A DNA stretch of 47,172 nucleotides from Bacteroidota bacterium (GCA_023418095.1 JAEZDL010000064.1:1-47172); one strand, 5' to 3'; counted from the first letter of the stretch, positions 33,236 through 42,373 are shown. Translations and numbers: made by a program. Notes: generated by a model not told the origin, from the sequence alone.

Positions 33236-34722
33236 GGATGCGCATCGCGGCGATCGTGGTCGGTTTGAATTGTTGTTCCTCCGCGATCGCGGGGGAATTC
33301 ACCATTCGTCTTTCAGCACCCGATCATGCAGGTGAAATGGTGGTGATGTCGCACTACGACGATCTGATCACCTTGCGCACCGTTCGGCTGGCCGAAGAAC
33401 CGATCGGCGATACAACGATCCTTCGTGGTGAAGTGGAAGGCACGCAGAAGATCCAGCTGCGGATCGGTAACCTGGCGGGGGATCTGTTCGTGCGGCCCGG
33501 CAGCGATCTCAACATCCATTTTCCACCTGCGGCGCCTGGCGTGCCCCGAAGCTTGGGCACCAACACACGCGTTGAACTGCAATTCACCGGCATCTCGCCG
33601 TTCGACATCAATGCGTTGATCACCGACCTGAACGAACGGATCGATGCTTTCGTGGCCGAAGACCTTGCCACCGATGAAGCGGCAGGCATGCAGGCGCTTG
33701 ATGTCGTACGGCGATCGGAACAACCGGCCGATACGAGCGAAAGACCCCCGACGCTCTTCGTCACTCCGATGCTGTCCAAGGCCAAAGTGGACAGTTTCAT
33801 GCAAAAGTTGGATCGTTTCTACGCCGAGGTCGATGATCCCTGGTTCAAGCAATACCTGCAGTATAGCGTGGGTGGATTGTTACAAGGGCCAAGGGCGAAC
33901 GATCGCGAATTGTTCGAGCGCTACCTGAAGGATCGGCCGGTGCGCCACGATGATCCCGAATACATCCGATTTATACGCACCTTCTATGAAGGTGAACTGG
34001 AGATGCTGGCGCGCCGCAACGAAAAGGCATTCAACGAAGCGATGTCACGGCAGGATGCCGACAGCTTGCACGCATTGCTCGCACGGAATGAATTCCTGAA
34101 GGATGCGCAGCTGCGCGAACTGGTTTTGATCGAGGAGTTGTACGAGAACTTCCACGCGAAATTCCTGGATGCAAAAAGTGCGCTTACACAACTCGAAAAT
34201 GTGAAAGTTGGATCGGCCTTCGGGATGCATCGGCTGATCGCAACGAACATGATCTGGGATCTTACCGCGATGCGGGCCGGGTCCGCTCTGCCACCGATGT
34301 TGCTGCAGGATATGAAAGGCGATCCAGCGCAGATCCCGGAGTTGGAGGAAGGCCCGCTGGTGATCGCTGTTACGGCGAGCTGGTGTACGTATTGTGAACA
34401 GGAGATCCGGGCGCTCGAGCAGCTTGCCGAGGAGTATGACGGCCTCATCCCGATCATCGCGATCGGCCTGGATCGGGAATTCGAAGACCTGAAGAAATAT
34501 GTTTCTCCACGTCCGCGGAAGATCCGTTGGCTTCACGCGCAGGCTGAACAAAAGTTGCGCGAGGATCTTCGGATCAGGGCGCTTCCGGCGTTCTTCATTC
34601 TGCAGGATGGAAAGCTCACTCATTCGCCCGCGCCTTTGCCAAGCGCTGGCATGGCGGCGATCTTCCATAAGGCGAAGATCGATCGCCAGAAGGATCAGCG
34701 CATCAAGGTGTGGGACGATTGA
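33232..34722 (+). CDS. TlpA-like periplasmic thioredoxin-fold protein
   Basis: The product has 496 residues. A signal peptide (ends near SAIAG) leads to a ~330-residue N-terminal part without recognisable motifs, partly helical. A C-terminal TlpA/thioredoxin-like domain follows, with redox motif WCTYC (near residue 384) and the cis-proline segment ALPAFFIL. It probably exchanges disulfides in the periplasm, as is typical of Bacteroidota TlpA proteins. Its partner is not apparent. Translation is probably coupled to coaD through the ATGA overlap. Confidence 0.85.
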   Translation: MRMRIAAIVVGLNCCSSAIAGEFTIRLSAPDHAGEMVVMSHYDDLITLRTVRLAEEPIGDTTILRGEVEGTQKIQLRIGNLAGDLFVRPGSDLNIHFPPAAPGVPRSLGTNTRVELQFTGISPFDINALITDLNERIDAFVAEDLATDEAAGMQALDVVRRSEQPADTSERPPTLFVTPMLSKAKVDSFMQKLDRFYAEVDDPWFKQYLQYSVGGLLQGPRANDRELFERYLKDRPVRHDDPEYIRFIRTFYEGELEMLARRNEKAFNEAMSRQDADSLHALLARNEFLKDAQLRELVLIEELYENFHAKFLDAKSALTQLENVKVGSAFGMHRLIATNMIWDLTAMRAGSALPPMLLQDMKGDPAQIPELEEGPLVIAVTASWCTYCEQEIRALEQLAEEYDGLIPIIAIGLDREFEDLKKYVSPRPRKIRWLHAQAEQKLREDLRIRALPAFFILQDGKLTHSPAPLPSAGMAAIFHKAKIDRQKDQRIKVWDD

Positions 34723-34728
34723 TGTGCA

Positions 34729-34756
34729 GTTGTCAGTTGTCGGTTGTCGGTTGTCC
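34729..34756. repeat. GTTGTC heptamer array at the end of the Nudix gene
   Basis: Four heptamers, GTTGTCA, GTTGTCG, GTTGTCG and GTTGTCC. On the minus strand they encode the final residues GQPTTDN of the Nudix protein and its stop. The same unit occurs in the inverted array at 5589-5674. Confidence 0.8.
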
Positions 34757-35377
34757 GGCCATTTCCCATGCTTCGATCACCCTTATCAGTGAAGGATAAG
34801 TTTCCGATTTCAGCCGATCCACTTCCTCATTTGTCATCCAACGAACTTCCTCGATCTGTTCTTCGATCTGCGGCGTGAGTGGCTTATCGGATGAGGCCGT
34901 CATCAGGAACCAATCGGTGCGTTTCAGGTGGTCCTTTCCATTTCGCTCATACGTGTGCCAGGTAACAGCGAGCGGGCGAACGATCTTCAATCCATCGATG
35001 CCACATTCCTCTTCCACCTCGCGTATCGCCGCCTCTTCGATCGATTCTCCTTTATCCACTTTTCCTTTCGGGAGATCCCATTTGCCGAGACGTTTGATCA
35101 CGAGCAATCGTCCGTGCTGATCCTGCACCGCGCCGCCTGCGGCCTGCACGAATTTGGATCGGGCGCTGAAGCGGTCCCACAGAGCGAAATTCCGATCGGG
35201 ATGCAGAAGAAAACTGCGATCAGTTCCAGATCCATTGATCGTTCGTAATGCTTCATCAAGATCTTTTTCCGACCCGATCCTGATCCGTTCCGATCGCGCC
35301 GTTGCAACGCTCTCCGATGGTCGATCCGTGATCGTCACGCGCCTGCCGCCGATGTAGACTTCATACCTTCGTTCCAT
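34733..35377 (-). CDS. Nudix hydrolase
   Basis: The product has 214 residues. The Nudix box is complete, G105 to I127, with the GX5EX7REUXEEXGU pattern (GESIEEAAIREVEEECGI). The N-terminal ~75 residues are an additional domain of unknown role. The substrate cannot be predicted from sequence. The start codon shares two bases with that of the divergent pyrE (CATG at 35375-35378). This Nudix-pyrE neighbourhood is, as I recall it, conserved in many Bacteroidota. The C-terminal residues come from a GTTGTC repeat. Confidence 0.9.
   Translation of the reverse strand: MERRYEVYIGGRRVTITDRPSESVATARSERIRIGSEKDLDEALRTINGSGTDRSFLLHPDRNFALWDRFSARSKFVQAAGGAVQDQHGRLLVIKRLGKWDLPKGKVDKGESIEEAAIREVEEECGIDGLKIVRPLAVTWHTYERNGKDHLKRTDWFLMTASSDKPLTPQIEEQIEEVRWMTNEEVDRLKSETYPSLIRVIEAWEMAGQPTTDN
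35364..35371 (+). promoter_or_regulatory. Promoter -7 box abutting the pyrE start
   Basis: TACCTTCG lies inside the divergent Nudix coding sequence and ends four bases before the pyrE ATG at 35376. It predicts a leaderless pyrE transcript. No -33 TTTG is evident. Confidence 0.5.
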
Positions 35378-36050
35378 GAGTTCTTCGCAAGATCAGGGGC
35401 TGCAGATGGCGCAGCATCTTCTCCGGATCAAGGCTGTCAAATTAAGTCCAAAGGAGCCGTTCACATGGGCGAGCGGTTGGCGATCGCCGATCTATTGCGA
35501 CAACCGGAAAACGCTGTCGCATCCCGAAGTGCGCACCTTCATTCGCGATCGGTTCGCTGCGATCGTGCAGGAGAACTTCAAGGATGCTGAAATGATCGCA
35601 GGTGTTGCCACCGGCGGGATCGCACATGGTGTGCTTGTCGCGGAAGCGTTGGATCTTCCGTTCGTCTATGTGCGTACCGGCGCGAAAGGTCATGGGTTGA
35701 AGAACCAGGTGGAAGGCGATCTGTCCAAAGCAAGTAAAGTAGTAGTGATCGAAGATCTGATCAGCACCGGAGGAAGCAGCTTGAACGCTGTACAGGCCTT
35801 GCGTGACGCGGGATGTGAAGTGCTCGGGATGGCCGCTATCTTCACGTATGGTTTCGATCAAGCAAAGAAAGCATTCGAAGAAGCCGGCGTGAAATTGCAC
35901 ACGTTGACGAGCTATCCAGTGCTGCTCGATCAAGCGATCAAGAGCGGTTCGATCGCAAAGGAGGATCTTCCGAAATTGAACGAATGGCGCGTCGATCCGG
36001 CGAATTGGGGAAATGATGTGAAACAAACATCGCCGATCGCGCCGCATTGA
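35376..36050 (+). CDS. pyrE: Orotate phosphoribosyltransferase
   Basis: This 224-residue enzyme joins orotate to PRPP to form OMP in de novo UMP synthesis. The PRPP motif VVVIEDLISTGGSS (122-135), the flexible-loop RTGAKGHG (100-107) and the N-terminal LSPKEPFTWASGWRSPIYCD segment (23-42) are all present. It is a homodimer in the family. It starts within the CATG shared with the Nudix gene. A small SRPBCC gene follows after ~60 bases with a repeat between. Confidence 0.97.
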   Translation: MSSSQDQGLQMAQHLLRIKAVKLSPKEPFTWASGWRSPIYCDNRKTLSHPEVRTFIRDRFAAIVQENFKDAEMIAGVATGGIAHGVLVAEALDLPFVYVRTGAKGHGLKNQVEGDLSKASKVVVIEDLISTGGSSLNAVQALRDAGCEVLGMAAIFTYGFDQAKKAFEEAGVKLHTLTSYPVLLDQAIKSGSIAKEDLPKLNEWRVDPANWGNDVKQTSPIAPH

Positions 36051-36065
36051 TCGAGCCCGATCCCA

Positions 36066-36110
36066 TTCACCAGTCACCATTCACTTTCACGTTTCACTTT
36101 TCACTTATTC
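36066..36110. repeat. TCACCAT / TTCACTT array before the SRPBCC gene
   Basis: A run of TCACCAG, TCACCAT, TCACTTT and TTCACTT units that ends a base before an ATG. It is the same type as the second array in 4657-4743 before prmA. Confidence 0.75.
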
Positions 36111-36111
36111 C

Positions 36112-36525
36112 ATGACCCGGATCGAAAGCAAGACCGTGCAGATCGCCAAGCCGCCTGAGGAATTGTACACGTTCCTACAGGACATGAACAACTTCAAGCA
36201 ATTGTTGCCGCAGGACCGGATCAGCGAATGGCAGAGCGATGGAAGTTCATGTTCCTTTAAAGTGCAAGGTGCCGCTACGATCGGTCTAAGACTGGCAGGT
36301 GGCACCGAGCCCAACCATGTGCGGATGGAAGCCACCGAGCGCAGTCCCTTTCCATTCACGCTGGATGTGTATTTGGAGGATCAGGGCGGCAGCACCAAAG
36401 CCTGGCAGGTGTTCAATGCGGAATTGAACACATTCATCAAGATGATGGTGGAGAAACCGCTGAAGAACCTGTTCGATCATATCGCCGATCGGATGGTGGC
36501 GATACACGGCGGGAGTGCGGGTTGA
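36112..36525 (+). CDS. SRPBCC family protein
   Basis: The product has 137 residues of the START/SRPBCC fold: an N-terminal strand, a helical PPEELYTFLQDMNNFKQLLP segment, a beta-sheet (SCSFKVQGAATIGLRL, HVRMEATERSPFPFTLDVYL), and the long C-terminal helix with LNTFIKMMVEKPLKNLFDHI. It resembles the SRPBCC protein that accompanies pyrE in many Bacteroidota. The ligand is unknown. Pyrimidine synthesis is the neighbour, so a link is possible but unproven. Confidence 0.82.
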   Translation: MTRIESKTVQIAKPPEELYTFLQDMNNFKQLLPQDRISEWQSDGSSCSFKVQGAATIGLRLAGGTEPNHVRMEATERSPFPFTLDVYLEDQGGSTKAWQVFNAELNTFIKMMVEKPLKNLFDHIADRMVAIHGGSAG

Positions 36526-36657
36526 AGAGTTGAGGTTGTTGAGAGGTTGAGGGTTGCGGGTTGCTCTCTGGCGGACCACAGCGACAAATGTGAACAGGTC
36601 GATTTGATATGTGACCTGGATCATCGATCTTCATATCACGAATTTCATGAATGATCA

Positions 36658-37027
36658 ATGCGTTTAACGGCCATCATCATTTCAGGGATCTTGGTCCTGG
36701 GATCATGCAAAAAGGATGATGGGACCATCCTATTCCGATCGGCGGTCACGCTGGATACACCGCTCCATCTACAGATGGATTCGATGTGCCTTCACGTGCC
36801 GAACGTGATCACGGCCAATGGTGACGCGATCAACGATGAGTTCTTTCCTGTTTTCGGAGAGCTGCCACAGAGCCATTCCCTTTCGATCTCCAACCCGAAC
36901 GATCGTTTTCAGCACGAGCGAGTACAAGGCATGGAACGGCTCCGATGCAGAATTCCTGAATGCATCCGGCGATCTGATTCATGATGCAATCGGTATTGAT
37001 GTCGCGGATCACATGCACCACCTTTGA
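36658..37027 (+). pseudogene. Frameshifted lipoprotein with CHU_C-like domain
   Basis: The frame starts MRLTAIIISGILVLGSCKKD, a lipoprotein signal (Cys17). It continues to a segment like the gliding-motility-associated C-terminal (CHU_C) domain, VPNVITANGDAINDEFFPVF. Its frame is then lost. The alternative frame has TIVFSTSEYKAWNGSD, which matches the next part of the same domain (...YNRWGxLVFxxxxYxxxWDG). The shift lies near 36890-36905. It is either broken or affected by a sequencing error. The conserved domain end is also missing, so decay is likely. Confidence 0.6.
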
Positions 37028-37210
37028 AATGCTGTGAGCGATACCTGAGGTTATCACGAACTGCAAAGTGTACAGATATGGGATCGGGCCTTAACCTCTG
37101 GATCTGGATACGCAGAACAGTGCTCTTTCCACCAAGCGCATCAATGAAAGCACACGTTCACTGCGGATGATCCCACGTGCCGACATAGATTAGCGGCAGA
37201 TCACCGCGTC

Positions 37211-38746
37211 ATGAAAGCACTTGCATTTTTTTCCCTCGCACTTATTTCCATTTCAGTAAATGCCCAATTGGACGGGCCCGATATCATCTGGCAACGATGC
37301 TTCGGCGGCACGGATGACGATCAATTACGTGATCTCCACATGACCGCTGATAATGGGTTCATTCTTATTGGGTATGCCACATCAACGGATGGCCAGGTGA
37401 GCAACAATCATGGAGGCACAGATGCTTGGGTGGTTAAGACGGATGCGAATGGAATACTGGAATGGGAAAGGTGTTACGGCGGTGCCAGCCTAGATAATGG
37501 ATCGGAAATAATATCGACTAGTGAAGGGGGTTACTTGTTGCTGGCGAGCACACAATCACTCGATGGCGATGTCTCCGTGGCGCTTGGCAGTAAGGATATC
37601 TGGCTGGTCAAACTCGATCCGAGCGGAGAGATCGAATGGGAAAAGTCCTATGGTGGAAGCGGTAACGATGAGGGATTCGGCTTGTTGGCCGATGAGGAAG
37701 GGAATTACTATGTGATCGGAAGATCCAATTCCACAGATGGAATGATCACCGAGAACTTCGGATTGAACGACACGTGGCTGCTCAAGGTCGATGGCGATGG
37801 TCTTCTGCTATGGGAAAGATCATTGGGAGGCGCTGGTGAGGACACCGGGTATTCCCTGGACTTGTTCTCCAATGGGGATATCGGTGTTGCGACCAGGATA
37901 GATCTGCAGATCTCCGATGTGTACATAGCCCGGTATACGGCTTCAGGCGATTTGGTATGGGGGGAAACATACGGGGGAACGTCCATCGATGCATGCAACC
38001 GCATACGTATCGACTCTTCAGATGTCATCCATATCAGCGGTCATAGCTTTTCGATCGATGGCGATCTGAACTCGACCCACGGAGGAGCGGATGTATGGCA
38101 TCTGGTACTTGACGAAGAGGGTACGGTGATCACCTCCATGACTTATGGCGGAAGTATGAATGATAATGCCAATGACCTCATCCTGATCGATGATGGTGGC
38201 TTTATCCACTCTGGAGGTGCATTATCGGACGACGGTGATATTTTTGAGAATTTCGGAGAAACCGATGCATGGGTGATCCGCCTGGACGATGAAGGGAACA
38301 TTCTGTGGGAACGAGTATACGGAGGTTCAGAAACCGATAGGGCCAACAGGGTGATCAGATCAGGGGGATCGATCATTCTTGGAGGTTTTACGAATTCGAC
38401 GGATGGTGATGTGATCGGCAATCATGGCGACTTCGATCTTTGGCTCATGAAGCTGGAACACGATCCGGTAAGTGTCACCGGATTGCGTGAGCCCATGCAT
38501 GCCGCTATCGTGCCCAACCCCACCACAGGTATTGCAACAGTGATCTTTCTAGGCGAAATGGGGCAAAATGTGAGCATCGATCTCTTGGACACCGCAGGAA
38601 GGACAACTCCCTTAAGCATGATCCGCTCGTCAATGATCAACGAGACCCGTATCACTCTCGATCTTTCCGATCGAGCACCGGGGACCTATCATGTCGTGAT
38701 AAAAGGTGACCGATCACCTGTACACGTGCCGGTGGTAAGAATGTAG
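37211..38746 (+). CDS. T9SS-secreted seven-bladed propeller protein
   Basis: The product has 511 residues. A signal peptide (MKALAFFSLALISISVNA) is followed by seven repeats of about 53 residues, each with a W-x-x-x-x-GG motif (for example LEWERCYGG, IEWEKSYGG, LVWGETYGG) and a DAWVVK/DIWLVKLD core. Together they should form a seven-bladed beta-propeller. Residues ~430-511 form a type IX secretion C-terminal sorting domain (VPNPTTGIATV, SIDLLDTAGR, APGTYHVVI). The protein is thus exported through the Por machinery and attached to or released from the surface. Ligand unknown. Confidence 0.85.
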   Translation: MKALAFFSLALISISVNAQLDGPDIIWQRCFGGTDDDQLRDLHMTADNGFILIGYATSTDGQVSNNHGGTDAWVVKTDANGILEWERCYGGASLDNGSEIISTSEGGYLLLASTQSLDGDVSVALGSKDIWLVKLDPSGEIEWEKSYGGSGNDEGFGLLADEEGNYYVIGRSNSTDGMITENFGLNDTWLLKVDGDGLLLWERSLGGAGEDTGYSLDLFSNGDIGVATRIDLQISDVYIARYTASGDLVWGETYGGTSIDACNRIRIDSSDVIHISGHSFSIDGDLNSTHGGADVWHLVLDEEGTVITSMTYGGSMNDNANDLILIDDGGFIHSGGALSDDGDIFENFGETDAWVIRLDDEGNILWERVYGGSETDRANRVIRSGGSIILGGFTNSTDGDVIGNHGDFDLWLMKLEHDPVSVTGLREPMHAAIVPNPTTGIATVIFLGEMGQNVSIDLLDTAGRTTPLSMIRSSMINETRITLDLSDRAPGTYHVVIKGDRSPVHVPVVRM

Positions 38747-38850
38747 TAATTCCACATTTGATCGATAGATGGTGCATGGTAAGGGCTCGGAAAGGCCATG
38801 CCACCGAGTTCTTTCTTCATTGGGTCGATCACTTCCCGCACGATCGAGAT

Positions 38851-38883
38851 CAAGGATCATGTTCTCGGTGAACATGATCCTTG
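38851..38883. terminator. Bidirectional terminator, 14-bp perfect stem
   Basis: CAAGGATCATGTTC and its exact complement enclose a TCGGT loop, between two convergent T9SS-substrate genes. It probably terminates both. Confidence 0.7.
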
Positions 38884-38900
38884 TCGGACCGCGGTTCCTG

Positions 38901-41027
38901 TTAGATCTTCATCAACGGGAAGAGCGTACGCTTATCCTGGTGTATCAGCCGGATGAAATATTTCCCTGCCGAGAGTTGCTCAATAGGTATCAACAGCACA
39001 TTTCTGGATGTTGGTGAGTAAACATCGGTCAAGACACACCTGCCGGTGAGATCGAAGATCTCAATTCGAGTGAGGCCAATGTTGCCACCACCGGAATAAT
39101 GCAGGTTGAACTCACTGACCGCAGGATTAGGATATGCCTGCCAGTCGCCCAGATCACCATGTTCATCAATGAAAGCACAGGATTGTACGTTTATGTTGTT
39201 GTCGATCTGCGGGCCTGCAAGGTCGCAGCTGTTCATCGCCGCTACTGCGATGGTGCCGACCCCAACATCTGTCCATGTGATCGAAACCTGGTTCGATGAT
39301 GTGATGATCTCCGACTGAGCAGCCCCGGTGAAATTCCATACATACTGCATCCCGGCGACATATGTGGCTATGTAGTTGGTGGGTTCGTTGATGCATGGGG
39401 TGCCATCGCCGGAGATGCTGGCAAGCGGTGCCGGCGTGCCCAATACGGTAATGTTCGCTGTTCTCGCTGGACCGGTGCCGCAGGCATTGACAGCCGCTAC
39501 CTGAAGAGGTCCGCCGGTGGAACCCACCGTGGTCTGGATCGAAGCGCTGGTCGAAGTCCCGGACCAGGATGCATTGGGCAGCGTCCACACGTAGGAATCG
39601 ACCTGGGCATTAGCAGTGACAGAGTATGCTTGGGTCGCGCCTGGGCAAACAGCAAGACTTCCACCAATGATGGGTGATGGCATCGCAGGAATGGTCCCAA
39701 CGGTGACATCCAGAGTAATGGGCTCGCTGTTTACACAACCATCAAAGACCGAGACCCCGATCGAACCGCTACCTGATCCGGCATTTATTCCGATCGTTGG
39801 ACCGTTTATAATTCCAGTCCATTGATCTGGAAATTCCCACATATAATCCAAGGCACCCGGGACTGCTTCAATGGAATACGTCGTGGTAAAATTGTTACAT
39901 AGAACTGACGGTCCTGAGATGGGTCCCGGAGATAATGTTGATGCCTGCATATCGATCTGGAACGTGACCGGTTCGCCCATGCCACACTGGTTCACTGCGG
40001 CCACATGCAGCTCGCCGCCCTGATCGGCGACATCCACGATGATAGAGGTGGAATCCGAGCCACCTGTCCAGCCTTCTGCCAGGTTCCAGGAATAGCTGAT
40101 AGCACCCGCCACTGGAACTACGGAGTAGGTATTCGTGGAATTCATGCAAACCGAATCTTCGCCACTTATTGAAACGGGTTGATCAGGGACCGTTATGAAT
40201 TGGATCTGCTGTTCGGTGGCCGGACTTATTCCGCATTGGTTCATTGCCATCACGGAAAGGGTCCCTTCCATGGCAGGCATGAAGCTCATGCTCGTATCCG
40301 ATGTAGTGGTGATGCTGTCACCATTGAAGCTCCATACATACGAACTTGCATCAGCCACCGGTTCGATCGAAAAGGTACCTGAGTCATTGACACAAGTGGA
40401 GATATCCCCCAGGATCGCAACAGGTGCGATCGGGGTTTCGATGATATCGATGGACAGGTTGGAAGCAGCACTGCTGCCGCAATTGTTGTTCGCCACCACA
40501 CTAAGAACACCGCTACTCAGTGGAGTGAACTCGATGGAGGTACCCGATCCGGAGGGAACGCCTTCACCTGTGAACGACCAAGTATAGCTGGTCGCACCAT
40601 TCACTGAAGCGATGGAATACTGTTCGCTTTCGGATCCACAGAACGTACTTGTGCCAGAAATAGGTCCTGGTGCAGAGATGCTGCCAAGGCCCTGCTGCGT
40701 AACGTTGAATGAGGTCACTTGATCCAATCCATTCGTTATCACAATGGAACATGACCTGCTATTACAGGAAGTATTGGCCGATCTGAAAAAAGTGACCGTT
40801 CCCGTCGGCCCACTCTGCACATCACCGATCCATGTGAAGCAGTTCCCCGGGATCGCAAAATAGCCGCAGCCGGATGGAATATTAACCTGGAAACTGGCAG
40901 TACCGGCCGTAGCCGGATAATTTCCAGAAGAAGGTGAAGTGGAATACCCAGAGGTGCATTGTGCGCTGGAATATCCACGGATCAGGGTGCCGATCACCAG
41001 AAGGCAAATGCGAGTAAAGAAGGTCAT
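38901..41027 (-). CDS. T9SS-secreted protein with tandem PKD-like domains
   Basis: The product has 708 residues. A signal peptide (ends SSAQ) leads to a region with cysteine pairs (CTSGYSTSPSSG, CGYFAIPGNC). About six tandem Ig/PKD-like domains follow, ~80 residues each, with recurring VNGATSYTWSF, VADASSYVWSF, VAGAISYSWNL and VPGALDYMWEF. A C-terminal T9SS type A sorting domain (YPNPAVSEFNLHYS, RIEIFDLTGR, QLSAGKYFIRLI) ends it. It is a secreted, surface-exposed adhesin-like or scaffold protein. The PKD-like domains usually bind carbohydrates or proteins, but the ligand cannot be told. Confidence 0.87.
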   Translation of the reverse strand: MTFFTRICLLVIGTLIRGYSSAQCTSGYSTSPSSGNYPATAGTASFQVNIPSGCGYFAIPGNCFTWIGDVQSGPTGTVTFFRSANTSCNSRSCSIVITNGLDQVTSFNVTQQGLGSISAPGPISGTSTFCGSESEQYSIASVNGATSYTWSFTGEGVPSGSGTSIEFTPLSSGVLSVVANNNCGSSAASNLSIDIIETPIAPVAILGDISTCVNDSGTFSIEPVADASSYVWSFNGDSITTTSDTSMSFMPAMEGTLSVMAMNQCGISPATEQQIQFITVPDQPVSISGEDSVCMNSTNTYSVVPVAGAISYSWNLAEGWTGGSDSTSIIVDVADQGGELHVAAVNQCGMGEPVTFQIDMQASTLSPGPISGPSVLCNNFTTTYSIEAVPGALDYMWEFPDQWTGIINGPTIGINAGSGSGSIGVSVFDGCVNSEPITLDVTVGTIPAMPSPIIGGSLAVCPGATQAYSVTANAQVDSYVWTLPNASWSGTSTSASIQTTVGSTGGPLQVAAVNACGTGPARTANITVLGTPAPLASISGDGTPCINEPTNYIATYVAGMQYVWNFTGAAQSEIITSSNQVSITWTDVGVGTIAVAAMNSCDLAGPQIDNNINVQSCAFIDEHGDLGDWQAYPNPAVSEFNLHYSGGGNIGLTRIEIFDLTGRCVLTDVYSPTSRNVLLIPIEQLSAGKYFIRLIHQDKRTLFPLMKI

Positions 41028-41124
41028 GATGACAAGATTTATTGATGCGAATAAATCAAATATGCATGAACCAGCAAATTATTTTTTCTTCGAACTAGGT
41101 CCGGATCGATCGGAATTCCAATGA

Positions 41125-41739
41125 CTATAACATCACTTCAACCACTTTCTTCGTTCCAAAGAATTCCTCTTCGAAGATCTCGTTCAGTTCGTAAACGCGC
41201 ACTTTCTGTTTCAGTGGAAGGATCTCGTCCGCGAGTTCGCCACCTTTGAGGTAAAGCAACCGGCCGTTGCCTTTGGGGACAAGGTGTTTCGTCATCTGGA
41301 TGAACTCCGGCAGCGTGGTGACCGCGCGGCTCACGACGAAATCATATCTGTCTTTATGATCTTCCGATCGGATCTGTTCGGCGGTACAATTGGTGAGGCC
41401 AAGCCCTTCGATCACACCTTTCACCGCGTTGATCTTCTTTCCGATCCCATCGATGCCATGAAATGTGGTCTCCGGAAAAAGGATCGCGAGCGGGATCAAA
41501 GGAAAACCGCCGCCCGTGCCGACATCGATCACACGAGAACCTTTTGAAAAAGGATACACGGCCGCAATGCCCAACGAGTGAAGCACATGCCTTTCATACA
41601 GATGCTCCATATCCTTGCGCGAGATCAGGTTCACGCGCGCATTCCATTCAGTGTACAGCTTTCCGAGCAGCTTGAACCGATCGCGTTGCGTGGCGGTAAG
41701 CTCGGGGAAATATTTTTCGATCAGTTGGATGCCTGACAT
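41125..41739 (-). CDS. rsmG: 16S rRNA (guanine-527-N7)-methyltransferase
   Basis: This 204-residue enzyme methylates G527 in the 530 loop of 16S rRNA using SAM. The SAM motif VIDVGTGGGFPLIPLAI (70-86) and the substrate segment NLISRKDMEHLYERH (37-51) match the family, as does VVSRAVTTLPEF later on. It is full length. The hypothetical gene at 41753 ends 13 bases upstream, so they may be co-transcribed. Confidence 0.95.
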   Translation of the reverse strand: MSGIQLIEKYFPELTATQRDRFKLLGKLYTEWNARVNLISRKDMEHLYERHVLHSLGIAAVYPFSKGSRVIDVGTGGGFPLIPLAILFPETTFHGIDGIGKKINAVKGVIEGLGLTNCTAEQIRSEDHKDRYDFVVSRAVTTLPEFIQMTKHLVPKGNGRLLYLKGGELADEILPLKQKVRVYELNEIFEEEFFGTKKVVEVML

Positions 41740-41752
41740 GCGTTCAAATGGT

Positions 41753-42193
41753 TCAATTCATGGCTTGAAGCTTCTTCAAGATCTGTATGATCATCGGATA
41801 TATGTATTCGCCTTTGGAGATCTGTTCATTGACCTGATCGATCTCTTTGTGATAGGTGATATGAGAGTCCTGATCGATCGAAATAGCTCCAACACATGCT
41901 TTAAATTGAAATTCCTTCAACTTGCGGTCGGGCCAATTGCCATAGCTGATAGGCTCGATCGCGCACAATATCATTTCAATGGAATCCGATCCGGGATCTT
42001 TTCTTCCCTGCATTTCTGCCCGCACGATATCACCCGGATAGAATTCATATAACATCATTGGACCCATGTCCGAATATTCATCATCTTGATCGATCCGATA
42101 TTGATCTTGTTCGATCAAACTACAGCGAACCGGAACCCAGACCTCCGTTCCATCGATCAACCGAACATAAATAGTTTCATGCGAAATCTTCAC
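41753..42193 (-). CDS. Hypothetical cytoplasmic protein
   Basis: The product has 146 residues and no signal or membrane helix. The first part looks like a small beta-barrel (TIYVRLIDGTEVWVPVRCSL, LYEFYPGDIVRAEM). It resembles no family that I can name. It lies 13 bases upstream of rsmG in the same direction and downstream of a dispersed repeat. A plausible operon partner of rsmG. Confidence 0.6.
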   Translation of the reverse strand: MKISHETIYVRLIDGTEVWVPVRCSLIEQDQYRIDQDDEYSDMGPMMLYEFYPGDIVRAEMQGRKDPGSDSIEMILCAIEPISYGNWPDRKLKEFQFKACVGAISIDQDSHITYHKEIDQVNEQISKGEYIYPMIIQILKKLQAMN

Positions 42194-42227
42194 GCGTTAT
42201 GCTGTTGATCGGCCAATGTACTTGATC

Positions 42228-42373
42228 GAATCTGCGTGAGCGTCCCGCAGTACTGCGGGAGGAGCGGAAAGCCCGGACCGCAGGGAGGACTTGCAGCGGA
42301 TAGCGCGACCCCGCCTTCGCTGAAGCTTCGGCGGGCGAAGCCCAGTGATGATCAGGCGGGGGCACGCCCAAAC
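42228..42373 (+). repeat. Dispersed intergenic repeat, copy 2
   Basis: This ~146-base element resembles copy 1 (GAATCTGCGTGAGCG start, GCGGATAGCGCGACCC core, GGGGCACGCCC end). It contains an additional perfect 16-base palindrome, CCCGCAGTACTGCGGG at 42244-42259, that copy 1 lacks. The flanking ATTGATCAGATGATCAGAT word mirrors the AT-rich stretch next to copy 1. It separates the hypothetical gene from the sigma factor gene. Confidence 0.75.

Noticed and set aside
31637..36050. A pyrimidine operon with a PyrR attenuator
   Set aside because: The PyrR-like gene and pyrE are in opposite orientations and separated by unrelated genes, and I see no attenuator hairpins before pyrE.
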